Origin: Aeribacillus composti
Lineage (GTDB): Bacteria > Bacillota > Bacilli > Bacillales > Aeribacillaceae
Direction: 5' to 3'
DNA length: 64,000 bases
NCBI RefSeq assembly: GCF_007827555.1
Contig: NZ_VISS01000006.1
Coordinates: 1-64,000 of the forward strand
Shown: positions 8,492 to 17,169 of the stretch, piece by piece
How the letters are laid out: each line of letters opens with the position of its first letter
Numbering within the stretch: position 1 is the first letter of the stretch
Notes under the pieces: generated by a model
Told to the model about the DNA's origin: nothing
The model's database searches: none
The model's input: the letters and a program-made list of their open reading frames with translations, nothing else
Program-made: the position numbers and the translations under genes

Positions 8492-8521
8492 ATGGACTTA
8501 ACTCACGAAATCTTTCTCTAA
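8492..8521 (+). CDS. Nine-codon leader frame with strong ribosome binding site
   Basis: CAGGAGGAAGTG precedes an ATG at 8492 that encodes MDLTHEIFL and then stops. The spacing to the next gene is 63 bases. It may be a translated leader or the remnant of a decayed gene start; the sequence alone does not tell which. Confidence 0.35.
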   Translation: MDLTHEIFL

Positions 8522-8584
8522 TCGGCAATGTAAAAATGAATCTCTCCATTTCATTAAAAAATAAGAAAGGAGGAAATCAGTTCG

Positions 8585-9379
8585 ATGAATATACGCTTTG
8601 CTTCTACACTTGCATGGGCATTTCCGGTTGAGGAAGTGATTAGGCTGGCAAAAGAGTTAAAATTTGTCGGTGTTGAGGTTTGGGCAGAGCATGTGTGGAA
8701 ATATGAAAGCATGCCTAAACGAATCCGGCAGGTCAAAGAAGAAACAAACATGCAACTGACGATGCACGCAGCAAGCTGGGATTTAAACTTAAGCTCTCTA
8801 AATAATGGCATTCGCAAGCAGTCCGTTCATGAAATTATTCGATCTATTGAGCTGGCTTCACAAATTGGGGCTGATAATATTACATTTCATCCAGGAAAGC
8901 TGACTCTTGCGGATTCAGACGTTTCTATCCATGAAGAGCTTTTGTTCGAATCAATGGAAGAACTTGATCGAAAAGCTAGACAAGAAGGACTCACGTTATC
9001 GTTAGAAATGATGGAATGGAAGGCGAAAGAGTTTATTATTAAACCAGCCGCCGTAAAAAAAGTGATTGTACCTTTTTTCCCGCAAATTCAAACGACATTT
9101 GATGTCGCCCACATTCCATTACACGCAGACATTTTTTCTATCTGGAATGAAATGCCGGAGGTAAACAAAATTCATATTAGTGATGCAACAAAAGAAATTC
9201 TTCATTTACCGTTAGGTGACGGTGATATCGGAGAAGAAATATTAAACAAATTTTTAACTATCGAGAATATTCCAGTAATTATTGAAGGGTTTGATGCTTC
9301 AAAAGATTTGATGGTGTTAAAGAAAAATGTACTGTATATAAAACGGAACGGAAATCGATTGAAGGAGGTCGTCCGTTGA
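8585..9379 (+). CDS. Sugar phosphate isomerase/epimerase-like TIM barrel protein
   Basis: A 264-aa protein of the AP endonuclease 2/xylose isomerase-like TIM barrel family. Likely metal ligands occur on successive strands: NITFHPGKL, LSLEMMEWK, TTFDVAHIP, NKIHISDAT and a final VIIEGFD glutamate. The ATG has AGGAGG ten bases upstream. It is the first gene of a tight five-gene operon with surE and an ABC importer, directly downstream of a PhoP array. A role in processing the imported phosphorus compound (isomerising or hydrolysing the organic part) is inferred; the family is too broad to name the reaction. Confidence 0.75.
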   Translation: MNIRFASTLAWAFPVEEVIRLAKELKFVGVEVWAEHVWKYESMPKRIRQVKEETNMQLTMHAASWDLNLSSLNNGIRKQSVHEIIRSIELASQIGADNITFHPGKLTLADSDVSIHEELLFESMEELDRKARQEGLTLSLEMMEWKAKEFIIKPAAVKKVIVPFFPQIQTTFDVAHIPLHADIFSIWNEMPEVNKIHISDATKEILHLPLGDGDIGEEILNKFLTIENIPVIIEGFDASKDLMVLKKNVLYIKRNGNRLKEVVR

Positions 9380-10191
9380 GAATTTTAGTTACAAACGATG
9401 ACGGAATTTTTGCGCCAGGAGTCGAAGCACTTGTAGAAGTTCTTCAGCATTTTGGTGAAGTTTATGTCGTTTGTCCTGACCAAGAACGAAGCGCAGTCGG
9501 CCATTCCATTACTCTCAGAACACCATTAAAAGTGAAACCTGTGGAAATATTCTCTGGAACGAAAGGGGCATGGGCCGTAAACGGTACTCCGGCCGATTGC
9601 GTCAAACTTGGGATGGAAGTACTGTTAAAGACTCCGCCTGATATTTTGTTTTCAGGTATTAATCTTGGTCCGAATTTAGGAAGGGATTTATATTACTCTG
9701 GTACATTGGCAGGTGCGGTTGAGGCTTCTCTTTACAACGTTCCAGCCGTATCAGTATCGTTGAACGAATTTGATGAAGCGAAGGTAAATTATTTAAAAAC
9801 AAAACAGCTTTTGTATAAAGCGGTTGAAATTATTTTACAAAACCGAATTCCTAAAGGAGTTTTCTTAAACATTAATTTACCGAATATTCCGATTTATCTT
9901 TGTAAAGGTGTTGAGGTAGTTCCTTTAGATTTGACAGTTTCCCGTTATCGATACGTAGGGCTAAACGATCCGCACGGTCAAGTATATTTTTGGTTAAAGG
10001 ATGAATTAAACCAATTAGTAAACCTTAACGAAAACAGTGATTATTTAAAGCTAAAGGAAGGTTATATCACCGTTTCACCTGTGGAGTTTCCCGTTCATCA
10101 CAAACGGAAAATGGAACAGATTGAACGCTGGTTTCGAAAATGCTCTTTAAATTTCTTAAAAGAGGGTAAGGAGGAACATTCCAATGCGTAA
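9376..10191 (+). CDS. surE: SurE-family 5'/3'-nucleotidase (phosphatase)
   Basis: SurE enzymes are metal-dependent phosphatases that release phosphate from nucleoside monophosphates and other small phosphate esters. The diagnostic N-terminus RILVTNDDGIFAPG carries the metal-binding paired aspartates, followed by CPDQERSAVGHSIT and the NGTPADCVKLG, SGINLGPNLG and YSGTLAGAVEA motifs. At 271 aa it has normal length. It starts with TTG at 9376, overlapping the previous stop by four bases, with GGAGGTCG upstream. Position inside a Pho-controlled transport operon suggests it frees phosphate from the imported compound, unlike the stress-survival context in which surE was first described. Confidence 0.92.
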   Translation: MRILVTNDDGIFAPGVEALVEVLQHFGEVYVVCPDQERSAVGHSITLRTPLKVKPVEIFSGTKGAWAVNGTPADCVKLGMEVLLKTPPDILFSGINLGPNLGRDLYYSGTLAGAVEASLYNVPAVSVSLNEFDEAKVNYLKTKQLLYKAVEIILQNRIPKGVFLNINLPNIPIYLCKGVEVVPLDLTVSRYRYVGLNDPHGQVYFWLKDELNQLVNLNENSDYLKLKEGYITVSPVEFPVHHKRKMEQIERWFRKCSLNFLKEGKEEHSNA

Positions 10192-11227
10192 ATGGTTGTC
10201 CGCTTTCACTATATTCACATTACTTTTTGTATTAGCTGCCTGTGGCAGCAGCAATAATGCCTCATCAAGCCATGATGTAGAAACGCAGTCAGAACAAAAG
10301 AAGGAAGTCTCAGGGGAACTTAATTTCTATACTTCACAGCCTGATGAAGATGCTCAAAGATTAGTGACAGCTTTTAATGAAAAATATCCTGATGTAAAAG
10401 TCAATACTTTCCGGTCAGGAACGGAAGAAGTGATTGCAAAATTACAAGCTGAAAAAGAAGCTGGAAACATTCAAGCAGATGTTTTGCTTGTTGCAGACGC
10501 TGTAACGTTTGAAAGTTTAAAAAATGACGATCTTTTACTTTCTTACAAATCAAAAGAAGCAGAACAAATTCCGGGTCAGTTTATTGACAGCGACGACATG
10601 TACACAGGCACAAAAGTGATGGCAACTGTTCTTGCAGTGAACACAAATAGTGTGCAAAACATACCTGATAGCTGGAATGTATTGACGGAAAGCGACGCAA
10701 AAGGAAAAGCAATTATGCCAAGCCCGTTTTATTCAGGAGCAGCTGCATACAATCTTGGAGTGTTTACAAGACAAAACGATTTAGGATGGGATTTCTTCAA
10801 GCGTTTAAAAGAAAACGGAATGGCTGTTACGAAAGGGAATGGCGGTGTGTTAAAATCGGTTGCTTCAGGGGAAAAGCCATACGGAATCGTTGTTGATTAT
10901 CTCGCTGCGCGCGCCAAAAAAGAAGGTTCCCCTGTAGAATTCATCTATCCGAAAGAAGGCGTTCCTGTCATTACTGAACCGATCGGTATTATGAAGGATA
11001 CAAAAAATGAAGAAGCAGCTAAAGCTTTCGTAGATTTCGTTTTATCAGAAGAAGGACAAAAATTAGCAGCTGAACTTGGATATACACCGATTCGCCAAGA
11101 CGTTAATGCTCCAGAGGGATTAAAAACGATTGATGAGTTGAACGTACTGAATGCAGACATATCTGAGCTTTATCAATCTCGTGAAGAAGATAAAGCAAAA
11201 TTTGGTGAAATATTTGGTCAACAATAA
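10184..11227 (+). CDS. ABC transporter substrate-binding lipoprotein (2-aminoethylphosphonate/iron type)
   Basis: Extracellular solute-binding protein, 347 aa, with a lipoprotein signal: hydrophobic core and lipobox LAAC near residues 18-21, then a Ser/Asn-rich linker. The mature part resembles family 1 ferric-iron and 2-aminoethylphosphonate (PhnS-like) binding proteins (LNFYTSQPDEDAQRLVTAF near residue 46; GKAIMPSPFYSGAAAYNLG further on). The ATG overlaps the end of surE by eight bases with AGGAGGAAC upstream. Ferric-iron binding is the main alternative, but the PhoP array and SurE neighbour favour a phosphorus substrate. Confidence 0.85.
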   Translation: MRKWLSAFTIFTLLFVLAACGSSNNASSSHDVETQSEQKKEVSGELNFYTSQPDEDAQRLVTAFNEKYPDVKVNTFRSGTEEVIAKLQAEKEAGNIQADVLLVADAVTFESLKNDDLLLSYKSKEAEQIPGQFIDSDDMYTGTKVMATVLAVNTNSVQNIPDSWNVLTESDAKGKAIMPSPFYSGAAAYNLGVFTRQNDLGWDFFKRLKENGMAVTKGNGGVLKSVASGEKPYGIVVDYLAARAKKEGSPVEFIYPKEGVPVITEPIGIMKDTKNEEAAKAFVDFVLSEEGQKLAAELGYTPIRQDVNAPEGLKTIDELNVLNADISELYQSREEDKAKFGEIFGQQ

Positions 11228-11244
11228 TTAAAGGAGAGAGGACG

Positions 11245-12996
11245 ATGTTTCCTGGTAAAGAGCAAACAAAAGGGATGACGAGGAGCATGTCCTCGTTTTC
11301 TCGTTTCTTCCCATTGAAAAACTTGTGGATGGGTTTCGGGTTTTTACTGATTATTTTATTTTTTATAGTTCCCGTTTTTCGCCTTATCTTATTAAGTTTA
11401 ACAGAAGAGGGTGCCGTCTCACTTTCGAATTACTCAGAAGTGCTGAAAGAAGAACAAACATGGATCACTGTGAAAAATACGCTTTATATCGTCATCGGTT
11501 CTACTTTGGTTTCACTTATTTTAGGGATTGCGATGGCATGGGTTATCGCCTATTTAAACATTAGCGGGAAAAAATGGATGCAGCTGTTTATCTTTCTTCC
11601 GTTTATTATTCCTTCATACATTACAACACTTGCATGGGTTCAGTTTTTTAGCGGCAATGGACCAATTGCAGCTGTTCTTCATATGCTTCCAGGAGATTGG
11701 AAGCTGCCAAACTTGTATAGCATAGGTGGAATCATTTTTATTTTAGGTTTGTCTCATTATCCGCTTGTATATTTACTAACGGTGGAAGTGTTTAGAAAAA
11801 TTCCTCTGGAGCTTGAGCAAGCGGCACAAACATGCGGTGCTAAAAGAGGAACTATTATTCGTAAGGTCATCCTTCCGCTAGCATTGCCCGGGATTTGCAG
11901 CGGCGGAATGCTCGCTTTTTTATCAAATCTTGATAACTTTGGGATCCCTGCTTTTTTAGGTATCCCGGCAAACATTCGTGTGCTAAGTACGTATATTTAC
12001 GAAGAAGTCGTCGGATTTGGACCGGCTGCCTTTGCAAGAGCGGCCGTTCTATCGATTTTGTTGGGAGCAATTGCTTTAATCGGACTGTCTATTCAATGGC
12101 TTCTTTTAAGGCGAAGCCGTGTAATTGAAACGGTCAAACGGGATAAAGAACCTCGCATTCATTTATCGTTGACGTGGAAGCGTTTGATCGAAATAGCCGT
12201 TTGGGCACTTTTGTTGTTCACGAGTTTCGTTCCGTTCGTTTCAATGGGTACGACATCATTAATAAAAGCTTACGGGCTCCCTTTTCAATTAGAAAATTTA
12301 TCACTGGAAAACTATCGATACATTCTATTCTCTGATCCAAAAACAATGTCAGCGATCAGCAACAGCATGAAGCTTGCGATCTTAACGACAATTGTCTCAT
12401 TGATTGTCGGAACGGCCATTGCGTATCTTCGCTATAAATCACCAAATAGATGGACAAAGTTAGTGGAGCTGTTTGTAACGATACCTTACGCACTGCCGGG
12501 GACTGTCTTTGCTCTCAGTATGATCTTTTCATGGATGCAGCCGTTGCCAGGATGGAACCCGGGTATCTACGGCTCCATTTGGATTTTAATTATTGCCTAC
12601 ATTACAAGATTTATCATTTTACAGGTTAGGGGAAGCTACACGGCGCTGACACAGGTAGAGCCTTCCATTGAAGAAGCTGCTCGTACGTCAGGGGCTAAAC
12701 CTTTGGTCAAATGGCGGCGAATTCTCATGCCGCTTCTTTTGCCGGGTATCATTGGCGGAGCCTTGTTGGTCTTTTTAACCTCTTTGACCGAACTGACGGT
12801 TTCCAGCCTTCTATGGTCTACAGGAGCCGAAACGGTGGGAGTTGTTATTTTTAACTACGAACAGGCTGGATATACCACTTATTCCACAGCATTTTCAAGT
12901 TTAATTGTTTTAGGAATTTTGTTCGGCAGTTTTTTGTTTATCAGCCTTGAAAAAGTTTGGAGACGAAAGGTGTTGAAACAAAATGATTCGGCTTGA
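11245..12996 (+). CDS. ABC transporter permease with two fused domains (PhnV/FbpB-like)
   Basis: A 583-aa inner-membrane permease with two tandem binding-protein-dependent permease halves, about twelve hydrophobic segments in all. Each half carries the ATPase-contact loop: EQAAQTCGAKRGTIIRKVIL (about residue 190) and EEAARTSGAKPLVKWRRILM (about residue 480). The fused layout is typical of ferric-iron and 2-aminoethylphosphonate importers. AAGGAGAG lies before the ATG, 17 bases after the binding-protein gene. It ends overlapping the ATPase gene by 14 bases. Confidence 0.88.
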   Translation: MFPGKEQTKGMTRSMSSFSRFFPLKNLWMGFGFLLIILFFIVPVFRLILLSLTEEGAVSLSNYSEVLKEEQTWITVKNTLYIVIGSTLVSLILGIAMAWVIAYLNISGKKWMQLFIFLPFIIPSYITTLAWVQFFSGNGPIAAVLHMLPGDWKLPNLYSIGGIIFILGLSHYPLVYLLTVEVFRKIPLELEQAAQTCGAKRGTIIRKVILPLALPGICSGGMLAFLSNLDNFGIPAFLGIPANIRVLSTYIYEEVVGFGPAAFARAAVLSILLGAIALIGLSIQWLLLRRSRVIETVKRDKEPRIHLSLTWKRLIEIAVWALLLFTSFVPFVSMGTTSLIKAYGLPFQLENLSLENYRYILFSDPKTMSAISNSMKLAILTTIVSLIVGTAIAYLRYKSPNRWTKLVELFVTIPYALPGTVFALSMIFSWMQPLPGWNPGIYGSIWILIIAYITRFIILQVRGSYTALTQVEPSIEEAARTSGAKPLVKWRRILMPLLLPGIIGGALLVFLTSLTELTVSSLLWSTGAETVGVVIFNYEQAGYTTYSTAFSSLIVLGILFGSFLFISLEKVWRRKVLKQNDSA

Positions 12997-14053
12997 TGGG
13001 ATTTCAAAAGCATATGGGGATGTCACAGCTTTGCATTCCATTGATTTAACAATCAAGGATGGAGAATTTATCGCCATTTTGGGACCTTCTGGTTGTGGAA
13101 AGACTACATTATTAAAATTACTGGCCGGTTTTATGAAACCGACAAGCGGAACCATTACGATAAATGATACTGTTGTTGCTTCAGCGGAAGCCGTCCTCCC
13201 GCCGGAAAAAAGGAACATAGGGATGGTTTTTCAATCGTTTGCCTTATGGCCGCATATGACAGTATATGAGCATGTTCAATTTCCTTTAATGCATCATTCG
13301 TTTGCTCCAAAGGCTGATAAGGAGCAGCGGGAGGAGAGAGTGAAAAATGTTTTACGAATGGTTGGGTTAGAGTCGCTAGCCCAACGATATCCTCATGAAC
13401 TTTCCGGTGGACAAAAACAGCGGGTGTCTTTAGCACGTGCAATTGCGCCAGAACCAGGTCTTTTATTAATGGATGAGCCTCTCAGTGCTTTAGATGCTGA
13501 ACTTCGAATGGAAATGAGAAAGGAGATTCAACACATTCATCGTCACACAAATGCTTCCATTGTATATGTTACCCATGATCAAAGCGAAGCATTTGCGATG
13601 GCAGATCGAATTGTCGTAATGAATCATGGGAAAATTGAACAAATTGACCGGCCGGAAATGATTTTTACAAGGCCGGAGACAGAATTTGTTGCAACTTTTG
13701 TAGGTAAATGCAATTTAATTCAAGGTAAATGGGAGGAAGGAATGTTTATTCCGAAGCCATTTCCTAATGAAAAATGGCCGGATATAGGAGTATCTATTAA
13801 TTTGAAAAAAAAGGGTCTATATCCTGTCCGTCCGGATCAATGGGCGCTGTCTAAAGCAAAAGAAGGTTCTTCGCATGGGGTGGTAAAATTTGTTCAATAT
13901 CAAGGAAAAGAAATGTATTACATCGTACAAGTAGGTGAAGAAGAATGGACGGTACATGAATTGATTCAACATACTTCTCGCTTTCAAGTTGGAGATCCGG
14001 TCAATCTCGTTCTTCAAAATACTGTAATAAAAAAAGAAGCAGTTCTTGTATAA
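12983..14053 (+). CDS. ABC transporter ATP-binding protein (PhnT/PotA-like)
   Basis: A 356-aa ATPase that energises the importer encoded just upstream. Walker A GPSGCGKTT (residues about 33-41), signature LSGGQKQRVSLARA, Walker B LLLMDEPLSALD and switch histidine YVTHDQSEA are all canonical. A C-terminal extension of about 120 residues resembles the TOBE regulatory domain of the PotA/MalK group. Start overlaps the permease end (GAAAGGTG upstream). It is the last gene of the 8585-14053 operon; a terminator follows at 14127. Confidence 0.9.
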   Translation: MIRLDGISKAYGDVTALHSIDLTIKDGEFIAILGPSGCGKTTLLKLLAGFMKPTSGTITINDTVVASAEAVLPPEKRNIGMVFQSFALWPHMTVYEHVQFPLMHHSFAPKADKEQREERVKNVLRMVGLESLAQRYPHELSGGQKQRVSLARAIAPEPGLLLMDEPLSALDAELRMEMRKEIQHIHRHTNASIVYVTHDQSEAFAMADRIVVMNHGKIEQIDRPEMIFTRPETEFVATFVGKCNLIQGKWEEGMFIPKPFPNEKWPDIGVSINLKKKGLYPVRPDQWALSKAKEGSSHGVVKFVQYQGKEMYYIVQVGEEEWTVHELIQHTSRFQVGDPVNLVLQNTVIKKEAVLV

Positions 14054-14126
14054 CATAAATGATTCAAAGGTTCTGTGTAAACTTGATTGTATTGATGGAG
14101 ATTGAGTTTGGTCTAATCTGCTTGAA

Positions 14127-14158
14127 AGTACCCTCTCAAATGAGATGGGTGCTTTTTT
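14127..14158 (+). terminator. Rho-independent terminator of the organophosphate operon
   Basis: Stem formed by AGTACCCTCTC and GAGATGGGTGCT around a short AAAT loop, followed by six T. It lies 74 bases after the ATPase stop. Confidence 0.8.
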
Positions 14159-14217
14159 GTCATTTTTATAGATTTAAAATTTTATATATTTAGAATAGAT
14201 CATAAAAATGGAATAGG

Positions 14218-14619
14218 ATGGAAGACATGAAGTCAAAAAAAGTAGTAGTGTTATCGTTGTGCGGTTTATTTCTGCTTGTCAGTCTATTTTTAAACAGTGA
14301 AGAAAATGTCAGGCAAAAAGATCAAGAGTCAACTAATGAAGCTAGTAATGGGAAGAGTAATGAAGCGAATCTTTCTTCAACGAATACAGGACAACAAAAT
14401 GAAGAAACAGCTGAAAACAATGAAGATGAATTATCTCTCTTTATTTCTCGTTATCATGATGTATTTAACCAACTAACGAATCGTGTTCAGTATCAAAATA
14501 TCGATTGAGAAAAATTTCAGGAGCTAGGAAATGATTTGATCGGAGAAATAAATAACATCTTATCCAAAGATGTTTCTTCAGAATATGAAATCTCTAGAAA
14601 AAGGAAGAATATCTCTTAA
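14218..14619 (+). pseudogene. Signal-anchored hypothetical protein with in-frame stop
   Basis: The first 96 codons give an N-terminal hydrophobic anchor (VVVLSLCGLFLLVSLFL) and a polar N/E/S-rich linker, then a conserved-looking segment (SLFISRYHDVFNQLTNRVQY). A TGA at 14506-14508 interrupts, but the same frame continues for 36 codons (EKFQELGNDLIGEINNIL and beyond) to a TAA at 14617. Changing the TGA to TGG gives a smooth NIDWEKFQELG. The most likely reading is a 133-aa gene broken by one nonsense mutation. Function unknown; small lipoprotein-like or sporulation-associated proteins are possible. Confidence 0.55.
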
Positions 14620-14690
14620 ATTGTGGAAAATTTGTTTTTGTATAAGTTGTTAAGACGAAATTTGAATGAATTTACTTTAGAGTCTGTCTA

Positions 14691-14987
14691 TTAAAGAATC
14701 GGCTCTACTTTTGTCTTAATAAAGTTATATAGAGGCATTTTTTGATCTATAATGCAAAGACATATAATAAATAAAAAAGATTTTTGTCCTTCATTATTTC
14801 CTATCAGATATAATGCTGCCTCGTAAGCGGAATGATACCCTTCCATGACTACAAAATCATCTGCGATAGTAATAAGATCCCTAACAAGCCAAGCAGGATA
14901 GAAGTTCATACTTGCCTGATCTGTTGGGTTAGAGTGTTGTAAAAAATTTAAAAACTTGAGTGAAAGTTTTGTGAATAAAATTTACAA
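14691..14987 (-). pseudogene. Possible gene remnant, hypothetical protein tail
   Basis: An open minus-strand frame of about 98 codons ends at 14691. It reads like a natural protein (HSNPTDQASMNFYPAWLV, then DDFVVMEGYHSAYEAALYLI) but has no start codon or ribosome binding site at its upstream end; the first ATG (14909) lies inside the protein-like part. I do not recognise the family. It could be the C-terminal part of a gene whose front was lost. Confidence 0.3.
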
Positions 14988-15069
14988 AGATGTATTGATA
15001 GTGGTCTGAATATATCTTAAACTTAGATGGTAATAAAAAGTATTTTAGTAAGTAATTTACTGTTAATAG

Positions 15070-15355
15070 CTAAAAGAAATAAAACAAGCTGTCTTTTCTT
15101 TTAGTGCTTTAGCAGTCGGCAATTTAACGTTTGCACTGTGCTCACTCTCTTCAGCGTTTCCAGCTGCAGATCGTGAAAGTGTAGCGGCGGTTGTCTTAAA
15201 TGTTGTTGAAGCTGGCGGAGCTATTACTGCACTCGTTTCTATTCCAACAGCAGTTGGTTCAGACGGACGTTCATTGAGCGCTGCAGCAGGTTAAGAAGCA
15301 ATTCGTTAATATCTAAAGAAGGAAATCAAGAAAAGTGATTATCGGCTTGAAAGTC
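15070..15355 (+). pseudogene. Decayed circular bacteriocin precursor (circularin A/uberolysin type)
   Basis: The frame from 15070 reads [20 protein letters not shown], a hydrophobic leader-like part, then [20 protein letters not shown] and GRSLSAAAG. After a TAA (15292) it continues EAIR, a second TAA, then YLKKEIKK, and with a small shift ends near VIIGL, close to the VIAW ending typical of the family. Circularin A/uberolysin-type precursors show the same order: INVVEAGG-type helix, glycine-rich turn, AAAGREAIK-type helix, KK-rich stretch, AVIAW end. There is no start codon, at least two stops, a likely deletion in the middle and one near the end, so no active peptide is expected. The intact transport genes that follow support the identification. 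Confidence 0.7.
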
Positions 15356-15405
15356 AAACTATTTTTCGATGAAGAATTTTCATACTTTGAAATACAGGTG
15401 AGAGA

Positions 15406-17169
15406 ATGTTAATAAAGCTATTATCACTTATGCTATCGGTTAGAATGCAGCAGCAATATTCTGCTGTCATCGAATTCATTATTAAAAAAGCGCCCTTTTT
15501 AAGAAAACTTAGTTCAAAACAGTATATGATGTTTTCTTTTATTCTTGATATTTTGCTTGCCTTCGTCATCGTATCCGTTTTGTACAAATGGCTATACTCC
15601 CAGCAATATCGCCAGCAATGGGAGAGTGGTTTCATTGTCTTTTTTCTTCTTTATTCAATTTTTAAGGGAGCCGGAGCTTATCGAAGAACTCATATTCCAC
15701 CGTTTATGGATCTTATTCAGGCTGCTCCAGTCTCGTTCAAATCAATACATATCACATTTATTGCTTTAGAGCTGGTATGGAGCATTTTTACAAATTCCAG
15801 CCTATTTTTTGTTTATATTTTATTTCAATCACGAATTGCGGAATCATTAGATGCTTTATTCTGGATGAAGCAGTTGAATATTTTGCTGCTGGGCGCTCTG
15901 TTGTTTATGACGAGCAATAAACTTGCAGGTGCCTATATTCATAACATTGTAGTAAAAAAAATAGGGTGGGTCCGTTTTGTATTTTTCGCCGCTGTCTCAA
16001 CTGCTTTTTTTATGCTGGGGCGCGTTCTTGTGTCAGGTCTTCTAGTCCCTATTTTCAAAACATTTAAGGATAATTTTCCATCCTTTTTGGCTGCAGCTGA
16101 AGATGCAGCTTGGGTCAATCTATCTCAGCAGCTGATCAATCTATATGGGAATAAAATAAACTCCTTTCAAAAGAGTTTATTTTCAGACGGCTCTTTATAT
16201 TTGCAGATTGAACATTTTATTGGGACTCCATGGATGTTAGGGCCTCTGATTTTCCTTCTAGTTGGCGTACTTTCCTTGCCTGTTAAAATGATTCCAACTG
16301 AAGATCATGGAGAGATTAAGAGATTTCGTGACTTTTTTCACTTCTATCTACAGCTGCTGCATTGGGTACGTTCTATTTTTTTGCCGAAGAATGCACTGAT
16401 TTATAAAGATCTACAAATCATACGTGAAAAAAGATGGCTGCTCTCAAAAGAATTTTTTAATTATATGCTCTTATCTTACGAAGCATTTTTTTATATAGGT
16501 TTCTTTACTGCATGTATGTCAGCGACAGGGAACACGGCTCTCCAAATACAGCTATTATTTACATTGAACTTGATGGTTTTGGCTAACCAAGCAATGGAAA
16601 TGAGAATGTTGACTCCTTCTTTCTTTTCTTTTAGCACCGAAAAAAGAAACATATGGATGTATCAACTATCATTTTTTTCGTTAACTGAATTCTTTTGGGC
16701 AAAATTGAAATTGTTTTATTGCCTATATTTAATTCCATCTTTCTTTTTGACGATAGGGAATATAATGATTCTTACGTATTTCCAAATAGCTGATCTCAGG
16801 ATGATCATTCCTTTTATTGGAATAACTATCTCTTTTTTCATTTTTCCATTTATTCAATTATACTTGTTTCCATTTATCACCAAGTTCCATTTTATTCATG
16901 AATACGAGATTGGAACAACTGAAGAAGAGGAAAGCATAGTAAATAACGGCCAAGCTTTTATGAGGAACTTTCTCGTCATGCCTTTTATTTATTACTTGCT
17001 CGCATCACTATTTATTGGTGTATTGAGGGAAGCGGCAGGTGCTGTCAACTACATATCTGTTCTATATTTTATGATAGTTTCAGCCATTTGCCTAATTGTT
17101 TGTAAGAACACAATGAAGAAAGGAATTGACCATGTTGAAAAAGTTAAAATCCTTTCTATTACTGAATAA
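15406..17169 (+). CDS. Large polytopic membrane protein of circular bacteriocin cluster (CirB-like)
   Basis: A 587-aa protein with about twelve hydrophobic segments. AGGTGAGAG precedes the ATG. No named motif is visible, but size, topology and position directly after a circularin-like precursor fossil and before DUF95 and ATPase genes match the multi-spanning maturation/secretion protein of circular bacteriocin loci. It is intact although the precursor and the DUF95 gene beside it are broken. The 3' end overlaps the start of the decayed DUF95 frame (17132). It is not obviously similar in sequence to the analogous protein at 2770. Confidence 0.65.
   Translation: MLIKLLSLMLSVRMQQQYSAVIEFIIKKAPFLRKLSSKQYMMFSFILDILLAFVIVSVLYKWLYSQQYRQQWESGFIVFFLLYSIFKGAGAYRRTHIPPFMDLIQAAPVSFKSIHITFIALELVWSIFTNSSLFFVYILFQSRIAESLDALFWMKQLNILLLGALLFMTSNKLAGAYIHNIVVKKIGWVRFVFFAAVSTAFFMLGRVLVSGLLVPIFKTFKDNFPSFLAAAEDAAWVNLSQQLINLYGNKINSFQKSLFSDGSLYLQIEHFIGTPWMLGPLIFLLVGVLSLPVKMIPTEDHGEIKRFRDFFHFYLQLLHWVRSIFLPKNALIYKDLQIIREKRWLLSKEFFNYMLLSYEAFFYIGFFTACMSATGNTALQIQLLFTLNLMVLANQAMEMRMLTPSFFSFSTEKRNIWMYQLSFFSLTEFFWAKLKLFYCLYLIPSFFLTIGNIMILTYFQIADLRMIIPFIGITISFFIFPFIQLYLFPFITKFHFIHEYEIGTTEEEESIVNNGQAFMRNFLVMPFIYYLLASLFIGVLREAAGAVNYISVLYFMIVSAICLIVCKNTMKKGIDHVEKVKILSITE

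Larger units (their letters stand above)
7816..8584. other. Regulatory region upstream of the organophosphate operon
   Basis: About 770 bases with no substantial gene. The first half (7860-8200) shows nothing I can identify. The second half holds two PhoP-box clusters, a candidate -10 box and a nine-codon leader frame, listed separately. Confidence 0.55.
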
